From positions 2,712,603-2,776,602 of the forward strand of contig JAAONU010000013.1 of NCBI GenBank assembly GCA_012932295.1: 64,000 bases of DNA, in the 5' to 3' direction. A program made the translations under genes and the position numbers. Origin of the DNA: Cyclina sinensis. Its lineage: Eukaryota > Mollusca > Bivalvia > Venerida > Veneridae. How positions within the stretch are numbered: the first letter of the stretch is position 1; each line of letters begins with the position of its first letter. Below, one piece after another: positions 11,950-23,092 of this stretch. The notes beneath the pieces were generated by a model. It had not been told where the DNA came from and searched no databases. It saw nothing but the letters and a program-made list of their open reading frames with translations.

Positions 11950-12334
11950 AAAAAAAGAATTAACTCCTTTCGTTCAATATGCTTTAGCTAATACTCCAGT
12001 TGTTTACATCCTATGTTATATTTTGTGAATTGGATGACTATTTCCGATGCATTTTTGTATAATTCAACAATTTTCCTCCTTTAAAGAACGGAAATGATTT
12101 ATTATTGAGAGTATATTTGTGAAAGTATATTTTGACGCTGTTAGCTTTTTACTGTATTGAATGTAGCTTTCCTGTGTAATAATACTATGTTTTAAACTTC
12201 GAAACATGCAAAGTTTTAGTTTCCAATACCAATATGCCTGTTGTTAAGTAGATACGTGTTTTGTTTTACAAATTTTCTCCCAAGTTTCATTTTAGTCTAC
12301 GCTAGGTATTACGTTGCATACGTTTTACTTCTTT
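11950..12334. other. Intergenic, nothing recognised
   Basis: AT-rich sequence after the SOD-like gene, with no coding or repeat structure that I can support. Confidence 0.45.
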
Positions 12335-12880
12335 GTACATCAAATATCAAACCTATATTAACATCATAGATAGATACATACACTGTACATCAAATATCCA
12401 ACCTATATTAACATCATAGATAGATATATACACTGTACATCAAATATCCAACCTATATTAACATCATAGATAGATACATACACTGTACATCAGATATCCA
12501 ATCTATATTAACATCATAGATAGATACATACACTGTACATCAAATATCCAACCTATATTAACATCAAAGACAGATACATACACTGTTTGTACATCAAATA
12601 TCCAACCTATATTAACATCACAGATAGATACATACCCTGTTTGTACACCAAATATCCAACCTATATTAACATCATAGATAGATACATACACTGTTTGTAC
12701 ATCAAATATCCAACCTATATTTACATCATAGATAGATACATACACTGTTTGTACATCAAATATCCAACCTATATTAACATCATAGATAGATATATACACT
12801 GTTTGTACATCAAATATCGAATTTATATTAACATCAAATATCCAACCTATATTAACATTATAGATAGATACATACACTGT
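12335..12880. repeat. Minisatellite, 50-bp then 54-bp units
   Basis: The unit begins GTACATCAAATATCCAACCT and ends ATAGATACATACACT. Units start at 12335, 12385, 12435, 12485 and 12535 (50-base spacing, the last spacing 54), then 12589, 12643, 12697, 12751 and 12805 (54-base spacing, from an added GTTT), with a truncated end after that. Since 54 is divisible by three and 50 is not, the 54-bp part yields long open frames on both strands. Those frames are artefacts of the repeat. Confidence 0.95.
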
Positions 12881-12949
12881 AAATATGTATGTAGAAAAAT
12901 ACATCATGGTAATAAACATCCTGTATGAACAAGACAGTTTTGCAGTTTC

Positions 12950-13255
12950 ACTGGTTTTCCAGAAACACGTACCGTTTCCAGAAAATGAAAGTTTCTATCA
13001 CTTAGCACCGTACAGACCCTTTTTTTTCAAAGCATACGTGTTTCTATTTTTCAGCGCCGAACAGACACTAGCACCACTTCCTCAAAGATACATGCTTCTA
13101 TTGCTTGGCGCAGCAATTCCTCTACCACTTCTTTCTAAAAGATACCTGTTTCATTTGCCCGGCGCGATAACTGTTCCCACCCACGCAACTTCTTCCCTTA
13201 TTTCTGTCTTTCAAAAGAAAACATACGCTCATTACTCAGCGCCATACAACATGCG
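12950..13255. repeat. Degenerate ~65-bp tandem repeat
   Basis: Blocks of the type TTTC(A/T)AAAGATAC(C/A)TG followed by TTTCTATT and GGCGC recur about five times. They explain the 127-codon frame starting at 12885, which shows repeat-like periodicity and no recognised domain. Confidence 0.45.
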
Positions 13256-13269
13256 TTTAGATCAGTGAA

Positions 13270-15355
13270 GCCAGGGTGAGATAAATCTCTACATTAAAAA
13301 AACAAACACGTAGCAAACGGTCTATTTCATACCTGCGATACGATTTTTTTACTCATTTATTTCCATCCTCGACAATAGCATGACAGCTTTCGTTATTTGC
13401 TTTTGGTTTGAGTTTTGTTGAATGTCTATTTCACAGTAAGCGCCTGTTAATCGTGCTGAAGACAGAAAATTTAATAACGCCCTTCTTAGACTTAATAAAT
13501 TCAAGTTCAAGATCCATTCTTTCTCAGAGTAATTACAATGCACGAAGTTTTCTTACATAAACTGTTGAATCAATTACGTATGTATTTTAAATGGAGCTGA
13601 GATCCGGAACAGGTTTGTGAAATAAGAATCACAACTTGTAGTAAACAGTCATACCTTATGGTTTAAAGCTATAAAGACGTCCTACAGTTGGTATATAAAT
13701 GTTTCACTGCGACACGGTTTCCGTGAATGTAAATCAATTAAAGCCTGCAGCTGGCAGAACTACTGATTACGTCACACATTTTGTGCTTACATGCGTTTCT
13801 CTTGCCATCATAAAAGTTTTATTATTCCAAGAAATCTATCCGCCCTTTTCAAGTAAACACGATGACAAAAAATTTAAACAACAACGATACATAAAATGTC
13901 ATTTGCCAGTCGTTTACGCCGTCGACCTTGTCACTGCTTGTTATCTTTCTCTTGTCTGGAGTAATCTGCCCCTAACACTTCGTTTTTATATAATCGTAGA
14001 TATTTATGGCTGGGAACCAGACAATTCTTTCTCCAGAAGAGACGGTACCCGTCTGGCTTTTGACATCCGAGATCTTTCGATGAAATGTCTTAGATCGTTG
14101 AACAAGATATACTTCGCTAGCTCTTTGACTGTGGTCAACTGGTCGTTAATCATTGCTTACACTTTATGATTCATGATAAAACATTACACTGACTCGAAGA
14201 TAGCGCCAAATCATGTATTGACCAAATAATTGACGTAGAAAATGCTTGGGTACGCGTCGTATGACGTCACAGCAACGTAGAACTATTGTTTCCTTATAAG
14301 TTCGGTTATTACGAGGAATTGTTATTTATTGCCCTCGGTTAATATCACTTTTCAAGAGCAACAAATGCCTAGTATGAACGCACTCTTCTCAGGCTTCATA
14401 ATGTCGCAAACATGCTTGTAGACTGGTTCCCTTCCGTAATTTTAAAAGAGAAAGAGACGAATAGGGGACCAGTCTAACGCGCTTGAAAATAGCATTTAGC
14501 AGATTGTAACCCTCTGCTTCCCCAGCAGATGACTTAATTCAGTCATATGTTGCAAAGTTTAATAGGCTACTGTTTGTTGCCGCTATATTGATATTTCAGT
14601 TTTTTTAACTTAACTTAACTATATAGCTTAATATTTCCTAGTGTAGTATGGCGAAATATAGTTAAAGCATAAGATGTCAGCATAAACATGTTTCTTCAAA
14701 ATACTCTTACTTTTGACTGATTTAAGCGGTCCATGAAAATCATAGAACTTGAGAGCATATTTGTATATGGAACCAGCTTTATAAAATGGTGAAAAATCTG
14801 GAATTGTCAACAGCAGTTATTATTATTATTTCATTTTCACCATAAAGAAACCATGAGTCAATAACATGTGCAAAATTACGAGAGTTAATATGATCATTAC
14901 CACCTACTGCAAGAGTTTATTTCTACCCCTTCTACCATCCCCTTCCTTCCCCTTCAAAGTCAAATCAGCTCATTTAGTCCATGACCAGTGGAGCTGATAT
15001 GTGAGATTTAAAATTGTAACAAAGATTTATGTTCCACATTTTAACGGATTTTCACGTAACTTTAGACTTTAAAATGTTTTCTGTAAGATTTAACACGAAA
15101 TAAATCACGAACAGATAATTTATAAGTAGTTTATCTAGGAACTCTCAAATGCGATACTTTGCCTTTATAAACATTCACTTGATCATATCATGATAATAAA
15201 ATTTGGTCAAGGATAGGACACATTACAGATTTTATTCTAATGCAAAGGCATGTTTCTGTGGCTAACAATTGTCGTTTGACATTTAGATTAGTCATATCTT
15301 TAAAGTTTTGTCACCAACCGAGTGAGGGATACGTATTTTGTGCTGTCCGTCTGTC
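13270..15355. other. Intergenic; one unexplained 156-codon open frame
   Basis: No gene is recognised. The only notable frame runs from 13699 to 14169 on plus, starting directly after GTATATAA. It contains hydrophobic stretches but no known motif. The rest shows neither repeats nor exons that I could support. Confidence 0.4.
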
Positions 15356-16060
15356 AATCTCACTGTCACTAAGGTTTTCCTGACAACTTCTCTGGCACCA
15401 TACCAAACAGTGCACACATTTTCAGTGTCACACCTTGTTGTAATCCGGTTCATTGATTTTAGTGGAGTTATTGCCCTTTATGCATTCAATTTTTAATGTC
15501 CGGACAAGTCATCTGATGCGATCATGTGGAATTCAGGCAAACTTCACACATAAGTGAAGTGTCAAGCCTACTTGTTCATATCGTCAGCAATACGGTAGAT
15601 TTATTCAGCAATGTTATTGCCCTTTATGAATTCAATTTTAAGACAAATCCTCTGTCAACACTGTCACCATCTAATGGAATTCAGCCAAACTTCAAAGATG
15701 TTTTCAGTGCCAAGTCTAGTTGTGAATATCAGGTTCATTGATTTTGAGGAAAGTAATGACCCTTTATGTATTCATTTTCTTAATGTCTGAGCTATTTCTC
15801 CTATACCTTAAAAACCATTTAGCCCAACCTCACAAAGCTATCAGTGCCAAACTTTTTGTTGCACAACTTCAACGTTTTTCAGTGCACTGATTTTAAACAA
15901 AGGTTTTACTCTTTTAATATTCGTTTTTTTAAATGCTTGTCTATTTCTCCCTTAAGTACCGTCCTGCAAATTTTAGCAAAACTTCCCTGTCGTGATCAGT
16001 GCCAAGGCTAGTTTTGCATATCGCTAATATAAAGGATAGAGCTGGTGGTGCGAGACATAT
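15356..16060. repeat. Degenerate tandem repeat, unit roughly 120-150 bp
   Basis: Recurring blocks read AATTCAG(C/G)CAAACTTC, then CAGTGCCAAG or CAGTGTCACA, then GGTTCATTGATTTT, then (G/A)CCCTTTATG(C/T)ATTCA. At least four diverged units can be traced. This is the layout of dispersed molluscan tandem-core repeats. Boundaries are approximate. Confidence 0.6.
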
Positions 16061-16133
16061 TTTAACCCTCCTATGGTCCAGTGCACACCGGCCTAGAATT
16101 GTATAAATACAAACCAGGAAATCGATTCTTCGG

Positions 16134-16420
16134 CGGAGCGGAACAGTGGTCCAGTGGTAACGCGCTGGACTGGGAACCCAGAGGTCGCGAGATTGATCAT
16201 CCGCTCCTCAACTAACATTACAAATTAATCACTCTTTTGGATGAGACGTTAAACCGAGGTCACATGTATCAATGCTGTACACTGAGCATGCAGAATAACA
16301 AAGGGTGTCTCTAGGATGGGATGCTTTCTGTATCTTGAACTATACCTCACATCATAAAATAACTAATCTCTGCAAGGGACGTCAATCATATTGACAACCG
16401 GTACTGACAATAAATAAATT
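16134..16420 (+). mobile_element. tRNA-derived SINE, copy 2
   Basis: Homologous along its length to the copy at 7607-7886: the same GGAGCGG start, CAGTGGTCCAGTGGTAAC A-box region, a B-box-like GATTGATC, GAGACGTTAAACCGAGGTC, GGATGGGATGCTTTCTGTAT and AACCGGTA. It ends in AATAAATAAATTC and runs into a GACA/GATA microsatellite. The B box is slightly worse than in copy 1, consistent with an old inactive copy. Confidence 0.8.
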
Positions 16421-16423
16421 CAA

Positions 16424-16424
<1 letters not shown>

Positions 16425-16464
<40 letters not shown>

Positions 16465-16467
16465 TAA

Positions 16468-16501
<34 letters not shown>

Positions 16502-16502
16502 T
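16425..16502. repeat. (GACA)n/(GATA)n microsatellite
   Basis: A run of CAGA/GACA units changes to GATA units. It sits at the 3' end of SINE copy 2 and directly before a tRNA-like sequence, consistent with expansion of a retroposon tail. Confidence 0.9.
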
Positions 16503-16504
16503 CT

Positions 16505-16575
16505 TTGGCTCAGTGATCTAGAGCGTTGGGTTTCGATGCGGGAGAACCTGAGTTCGAATCCCGCTCTTGGTGGTC
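16505..16575 (+). mobile_element. tRNA-like sequence (SINE head or tRNA pseudogene)
   Basis: TGGCTCAGTGATCTAGAGCG fits an A box and GAGTTCGAATCCC is a good B box, spaced as in a tRNA. A clean acceptor-stem pairing and a clear anticodon arm were not found. The following sequence resembles neither other SINE copy here. It is more likely a different tRNA-derived SINE head than a working gene. Confidence 0.5.
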
Positions 16576-16739
16576 TTATCCAAGATGCATTGCATCTTTC
16601 TATTATCAACTTTCATGTATACACAAGACTTCGAAATATAAATCAAGTATTAGTGTTGAAAATGACCAGGATGCACAAAAGTCTCTTTAAGATGAATGCT
16701 GAAACCTCAAACAAATACTCAGAAATTATATAAAATAAA

Positions 16740-18230
16740 ATGTAGTAAAGTCTTCTTTCACTTTTAGAGATACAATACACTCCAGGTTAGTCATAAATCT
16801 ATGACTCGGCCATTGAAGCAGAAAATCGTTAAAGATTTTATAAATGACATGACCAGTCATAAAAGAATTTTACCATATTCATCTTTACTCAATATAAGTA
16901 AAACAAATCTTAAACATCTGACTGAAAAGGCTGGTGATATTTTTCTGCGGAAACACGCCATTCATATCATTGCAAGTTGATTAAAAACAATATCCAGGAG
17001 TTCCTTTGACCACTAATAGAACTTCTAACGAGATTTATGTGACAACCCTCTAGCAAGATTTATGTGACAACCCTCATTCTGCAAGAACAGTTTTTATTGG
17101 TACTCTTTTTCATCCAGTGTAAAAAAATATAAAAAAAACCTATTCCGAAACACTTTTTACTCGACTTAGTTAAACAAGAAGAATTTCTTATTCAAAGTGA
17201 TTATATATTACATTATATTGCCTATCTGACATTGGACACGCATGTTTACCATTATTATGCATTAAGAATGCACCACAACGAAAATATTTTCCCCATGATC
17301 TGAAGAACCTTGAATTATAAAATAGCTATTTATATCCGTTGTCACGTGGAACTATTTGTTCTCCCCACGGCTAACCCAAATTTCGATAAACAGATAAATG
17401 AGACTTGCCCGGAAAGTAATAGGACAAGGCCACTATTTTTTTCCACGCACGTATATTAAATATTACACCAGCCGTTTCATCATTGTCAAAACTATTGAAT
17501 CTATAAAGTTCAAATTATATGTCTACAAACATACCGCGGCTACAGTCACCATAGCAATGCCAGAAATTATGGATCATTACTTTTCGTTTCTTACTGTTTA
17601 TGTCTATGACACAAGATTTTACCAAGGTTTGATTGCATCATTTTGTCTAGTCTAGTCTATTTTACCCCTGTCTATAGCCACACTCGTATACAAAAAGGCC
17701 CTATAAAGTAAAGAGTGATAAACACAGTTATAAATCAAGACAAAATATATTAACAGGCCTTAAAATGAACGTTGCATGTATGTATTCCCTGATGTAGTAC
17801 ACATTAAACAATTAAAAAAATAACCAATCCTGGAAAGAAGTAATTTAAGTGTATTACTTCTAAATGGTCATTTTTGGTATCAGAACTTTAAACAGGAAGT
17901 GGTTGACTTTTATATGTTGTTTTCACACATCGCATCTAATCTAGTTTTGTACAAAATTATTTCGTTAATCTCAGGATGAAGCATTTAAGAGGCGAAGTTA
18001 CAATAATGACAAGAAATACAAAAGAAAAAGGCAAGCTGTCAAAATACATGTATTTGCCAATTTTTAAGGATAGAAACTAAATAAAAACGCTTTAAATCTG
18101 CCAAGGAGCCTGGCATTACTTCAGATTGATGTTGAATATAAAATCATGATTTTTGACGTTTTAGTTTTGCAAGTTTAACTAAAATTGTTGAAGGAATAGC
18201 ATCATACAGAGTAAACTTCTTTTAGGATCG
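16740..18230. other. Intergenic, nothing recognised
   Basis: No gene or ordered repeat is supported. The 85-codon frame at 17398 has no recognisable motif. Confidence 0.45.
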
Positions 18231-18790
18231 ACTGTTACTAGCTCAGTTGAGCACGGAAGGTCTGCTGTTAGGATGGGTGACTGCCTTTCGTCGTCCGTCG
18301 TCAATATTATCCTATAAACATCACTAAGCCAGTTTTAACCCACAAAATTGTTCCGCAGTCAGTTTTTTTCAAATCTTCTTAAAACGAATGGTTCTATAAA
18401 GGAAAAATAGCAAATCTTATCAGAAACCACCTGTCGAATTTCAAAATTTCAAAAGGCCAACATTGGTCGGTGCAAGTATTCAATATACGACTGTAATGAG
18501 ACATTGAAAAATATTCACAGAAACCGCCGGCACAATTCAAAACAATTTTTCACAAATGCTCCTTAGCTGGTCCTTTATCAGATGTCTTCAAAGTTGTTTC
18601 GTGAAAATATTACAACGCCAACAAGGAGCGTGGCAGGTTTTCACATTATGACTATATCAAAACATCCGATTGACTGATTTAAAATAATTTCACAAAAATG
18701 TTCCTTATGTAGCCCCTTATCATTTTTTCAGGCTACTTTGTCTCATAAAAACTTGTCTGACAGGGGATCAAAACAAATTGACAATTATTT
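18231..18790. repeat. Degenerate dispersed repeat block
   Basis: Starts near TAGCTCAGTTGAGCACGGAA and CGTCGTCCGTCG, then contains loosely repeating segments with CAAATCTTCTTAAAACGAATGG, ATCAGAAACC(A/G)CC, AATTTCAAAA and GGCCAACATTGG. The layout resembles other molluscan tandem-core repeats in this window. Units are too diverged to count. Confidence 0.4.
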
Positions 18791-18947
18791 TTTAAGAAAC
18801 GCTTGCCAGATTTCAAAATAAAAGTTAAAGTGTGGCCCTTTATAAAATTCATTCAAGCTATTTTGGGTTATATAAATTGTAGAATCAAACTTAAACTCAA
18901 AATTAAACATGTAGCTAGTACAAGGCTGCAGATTCAACTGATATTAA

Positions 18948-19014
18948 ACAGGCAGTGGTGTGTATATAATACCACATTCTTTCTTGATAAACCATGATAC
19001 CTAATACACTACAT
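18948..19014. repeat. 67-bp direct repeat, left copy
   Basis: Identical over 67 bases to 22185-22251 (starting ACAGGCAGTGGTGTGTATAT). The two copies bracket the rearranged Gypsy element. The sequence is far longer than an integrase target duplication (4-6 bp) and far shorter than a normal LTR. Confidence 0.95.
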
Positions 19015-19460
19015 TTCCATTTTCCTCAGATTTAAAATTACTTTTAAAATAAATTCTAACACTAAGTTTTAGAAAATATTACAGGTATACAAAAACCCTT
19101 AAATCTTGAAACACTACTATGGAATTCCATTCATAGAACTAATCATTACAATGTAACACATCTGTAAACAAATATAAGCACTTAAGATAACAAGGTAATT
19201 ATTTTCTGAATAATGTCCTAACAGATGAATACTGTCTTATTGTTTTATCTTAACCGAAAGCAAGTTTATCTTGAGAATTTGGGTTTGGTTTGTCTAATTT
19301 TTTAAGGTATTTCCACAAACAAGTCTTTTCAGCAAATAAGCAGATTATTAGGCTAAGCATATTTTTTATATATGGTTTACATTAAATACACGATAATTTG
19401 TCTGTCTTAATAATTCTTTTCAAAGAACAGTTCCACAGTAAAACTGTTATCAATCCAAAA

Positions 19461-21880
19461 CTATGTAACGTAATCTTCAAGGTACTTTGGCTTTTTAATT
19501 TCCCTTTTTGGCCTTTCCATTACGACTTGTTCTGGGGTAGTCTCCAAAGATTTTTCCTCAGGATTGTAATACTTTTTCACCTGTGACACATTTCTGCCAA
19601 TAATAACTCCATCTTTTTCCAGCGACACTTGGTTTCCCGTTTTCTCTCTAACTAAGTATGGTTCAGGTTCAAATCTCGGTGTCAATTTATTTTGTTCTTT
19701 TCTCTCTACGAGAACACTGTCTCCTTTTGATATGTCACTTCTTTCCGCATTTCTTTGTGTATCTGCATACTCCTTTCCTATTTCTTTCTGAAGCATGTCC
19801 CTTTCGCGATAATCATGTTTCTCAATGTCACAATTCACCAAATACGGTAGCTTCGTCCGAAGTTTCCTTCGAAACATCATTTCAGCTGGACTAACACCTG
19901 TAACCGAGTTTGGTGTCGTTCTGTGCGCAAAGAAAAACTCATTTAGGTGCTTTTTCCAATTTCCTTTTTCAGCTTGCAACGTTTTTATGGCTTTAAGAAT
20001 AGTCCTGTTCATTCTTTCGACCTCGCCATTACTGAGAGCCCAGTATGGTGTACTTGTTGAATGTTCGATCCCTTGTACGCGCAAGTAATCCTCGAATTCT
20101 TCAGATTTGAAATTCGGCGCATTATCAGATTTAATTGAAATGGGCAATCCATGTGTAATGAACATTTTGTCCAAACTTTAAATTATTTTGCTAGATGTCG
20201 TGCTTTTCAAGATATCTACTTCAAACCAACGACTAAAATAATCCACAGCTTCAAACACATACTCTCCAGTGTACGGAAATGGACCCATCAAATCTATTGA
20301 AAGGTGCTGCCACGGTCCTTCTGGCAATTTAGTTCGTGTCAGAGGTTCTGGTTTTTCCGGTTCACCGACTAACTGACAGCTGTTACACCTTTTGACTTCC
20401 CGTTCAACCTGATTGTCTATTCCTGGCCAGTACACGGTCTCACGCAATCTTTGTTTTGTTTTAACGATACCCTGATGTCCTTGATGTGCTAATTTAATAA
20501 TCCTATATCTCAGTGATTTAGGAATCACTATGCGTGTTCCTCTTAATACTAATTTTTCTAATACAGTTAGCTCTTTTCTAACATGTTTAAACTCTGGTAA
20601 GTCCCTAAAATCTCCATTTCCCCGAATTTCATCCTTTAGCCTCGTAATTTCAGGATCTTGTGAAGAAATTTGTTCTATTTCTCGAGCAGTCATAGCTTTT
20701 GGTACATCGTTTAAAGCTATGAATTTCACATATTCTTCTGCTATGTCAGACATTTTTGACCTTTTCAAATTTTCTTGTGTCAGCCTGCTCAATGGATCAG
20801 CAATATTGTATTTCCCTGGTTTGTATTTCACTTTGAAATTGAAAGCCTGTAATCTGAGAACCCAACGCTCTATCCTCGGTGGTGGTTTCGACATTGGTCC
20901 ATATATAACCTCTAGAGCACGGTGGTCTGTAACTAGATCGAACTCAAGACCTATTAGCCATATACGGAAACGTTCACAGCTGCAAACTAAACCAAGAGCT
21001 TCTTTCTCAGTAGTAGAGTATCTCTGTTCAGTCTTTGTAAGACTACGACTTGCGTATTGAATAATTCTTTGCTGACCATTTTGTTCCTGAATTAACACTG
21101 CTCCAAGCGCTAGCGGTCCTGCGTCTAAAATGACAGTTGTCTTTGCTCTTGGATCAAAGTATCCCAGTGTTTCTGCACTTGCTAACTTCTTTTTCAAATT
21201 TTCAAACGCCTTTGTTTTTTCACATGTCCACTTGAAATGAGCCCCTTTTCTTGTAAGTCTACGTAACGGCTCAGTTACCGCAGCTAGATCAGGTATGAAT
21301 CTATGATTCCAGTTCGCCAACCCAAGAAACTCCGTACTTCTTGTACATTCTGTGGTCTTCTAGCGTTCAGAATTGCGTCCACTTTTGACTGTTTTGGTCC
21401 TATGCCATGCTTTGACAACACATGTCCATGAAACACTAATTTGTCCATACAAAATCTGCATTTCTCATAATTGGCTGTAAGTCCCCGTTCACGTAACCTT
21501 TCAAACACTGCATTTAATCTAAGATCATGAGTGATTTTGTCAGGAGCATAGATAATTATATCATCCGCGATGTTTTTGACCCCTTCCAGTCCTTTCAAGA
21601 CCTGAGAAATAATAAACTGATAAATTTCAGGTGCGGAGTTTATCCCAAACATCAGTCTTTTGTAACGATAAAGCCCTTTTGAAGTTACAAACGTTGTGAT
21701 GTATCTGGAACTTTCTTCTAGTTCAATTTGATGAAAACCCTCTTTCAAATTAATTTTTGAAAATATTGCCGCACTATTCATTTCATGTATTATTTCATCA
21801 ACCGTCGGTATGGGGTGTCTTTCCCTCTGTATGGCACGGTTTGCTTGGCGGAAATCTAAACAGATTCTAACATCGTTAAG
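19461..21880 (-). pseudogene. Gypsy pol: RT, RNase H, integrase (one frameshift, one stop)
   Basis: Reading from 21880 down, RT begins at [10 protein letters not shown] and PTVDEI, with the catalytic box as IADDIIIYA (A in place of the usual Y). After a one-base frameshift near 21318, at SFLG/LANWN, RNase H follows with ILDAGPLALGAVL, EKEALGLV and TDHRALEV. Integrase follows with an HHCC zinc module (HQGHQG...CNSCQLV) and a DDE core: SIDLMGP, SDNAPNF and NGEVERMNR. An in-frame TAA at 20178-20180 interrupts the core between the first and second Asp. All catalytic acids are otherwise present, so decay is recent or mild. Clade is not certain; a Mag-like affiliation is plausible. Confidence 0.9.
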
Positions 21881-22184
21881 CCAAAACGTGTTTCAAAGCC
21901 CAAGGTAGCCAGAGAACGACAAACGGCAGATGCGAAATGTTATCGGTGTGGCAAGAAAGGACATTATGCACGTGACTGTGAAATTACGAAAGGACAAACG
22001 TGTCGTAAATGTGGAAATGTAGGACACTTTGCCAAAATGTGTAAGTCCAAGATAGGAAAACAGAGCCGTCAAAATGTCAAACATTTTGATGAATAATCGA
22101 ATTCAGAGGGTGAAGAGAATGTGTTTATCCTAGGAAACAAATTTCAATACTTGCCTGTCATGGTCAAAGGAATGAAGTTTTCTT
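21881..22184 (+). pseudogene. Gypsy gag nucleocapsid fragment (two zinc knuckles)
   Basis: In the frame starting at 21881 there are two CCHC knuckles, [14 protein letters not shown] and [14 protein letters not shown], in a basic context. The frame then stops at TAA 22094-22096, after which an acidic stretch (SEGEENVFILGN) continues in the same frame up to the 67-bp repeat. This is the nucleic-acid-binding end of a retroelement Gag. It is on the opposite strand from the adjacent pol, so it cannot be expressed with it. Confidence 0.9.
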
Positions 22185-22251
22185 ACAGGCAGTGGTGTGT
22201 ATATAATACCACATTCTTTCTTGATAAACCATGATACCTAATACACTACAT
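22185..22251. repeat. 67-bp direct repeat, right copy
   Basis: Identical to 18948-19014. The bases before and after differ between the copies, so the repeat has sharp edges. Confidence 0.95.
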
Positions 22252-23090
22252 AAATCTTGGCTTACAATATACAAATTTATGAAGACTCTTGAAGTGAAGC
22301 AATGAAATTTGAACAATATGTACAATGCTGCTCAGTTTAGCGATATAGGGCCATTACTTAATAATTTTTTTATTTCATATCCATTTTGTGGCTAACATAT
22401 ACATACACAATACACAATGGCGAACAGTACAATGGTAACAAATTGTAAAAGAGGAGAAGGTTTTAACTATCTATATAATATATCAGGTTAAGATCACAAT
22501 AGAGTTAGTTACTAATTCCACCATCAATACAACACTATGAAGACCACTTTAACGTTCTACGCCACCCTTCAACGAAATAAATAAATAAATAAATATTAAT
22601 CTCTCGTTGGCTTAATTAAAGCAATGAATACAATATTTCATTTTCACAATTTAAATACAAATATTCTCCAGCAAATTTTCAACATATGTTTGAAGTTAAA
22701 AACGAATGCAAGTGTCAAAATAAATATTGTAACATTAACAATAAGAAGTTACGCTATCTTTAATATAGTTTACTTTTTTGGTGTCAAATAAAACAGGCTG
22801 TAAATAAATTGCTGAGACGAGAAAAAAACAGAAGAAGAAAAAAATAGATACAAAAACGTGACAACTCCGGAAATTGGACCTTTCTTTACGATATAAACTT
22901 GACAGCAAGGTTTGTGTACAAAGAATTAAAAAGCAAACGAAATTGCGACAGTATCTTTCTTTCTTTTTTTATTTGTTTATTTTTTACAAAAATTGTTTTG
23001 GAGATTACACTATCTGATAAATTCGAGTAGTTCAGTTTAAACTGAAATTATTCCCAAATTTAGTTTGAAGTTTATATCGCCATTTAAGAG
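22252..23090. other. Intergenic, nothing recognised
   Basis: AT-rich with a short AAAT microsatellite near 22577-22593. No coding evidence. Confidence 0.45.
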
Positions 23091-23092
23091 TA

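Larger units (their letters stand above)
19015..22184. mobile_element. Rearranged, dead Ty3/Gypsy retroelement
   Basis: The pol part (RT, RNase H, integrase) lies on minus at 19461-21880. A gag nucleocapsid part lies on plus at 21881-22184. The two are head to head with an abrupt junction at 21880/21881. Protease and the N-terminal part of RT are absent. No LTR pair, primer-binding site or polypurine tract was found; instead a perfect 67-bp direct repeat flanks the block. The arrangement cannot be produced by ordinary integration, so a deletion plus inversion, or repair-mediated capture, must have occurred. Confidence 0.85.

Noticed and set aside
12503..12928. Overlapping 138-codon minus and 113-codon plus open frames
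   Set aside because: Both lie over the 54-bp minisatellite. A repeat length divisible by three keeps frames open on both strands without coding meaning.
16505..16575. Functional tRNA gene
   Set aside because: A and B boxes are good, but acceptor and anticodon stems do not pair cleanly and it adjoins SINE sequence and a microsatellite.
19825..21060. Plus-strand frames of up to 176 codons across 19.4-21.1 kb
   Set aside because: They are antisense shadows of the Gypsy pol frame on minus.
18948..22251. The 67-bp repeats as miniature LTRs
   Set aside because: An inner segment does run from TG to CA, but 55-67 bp is too short, there is no primer-binding site, and the internal parts are in opposite orientations.
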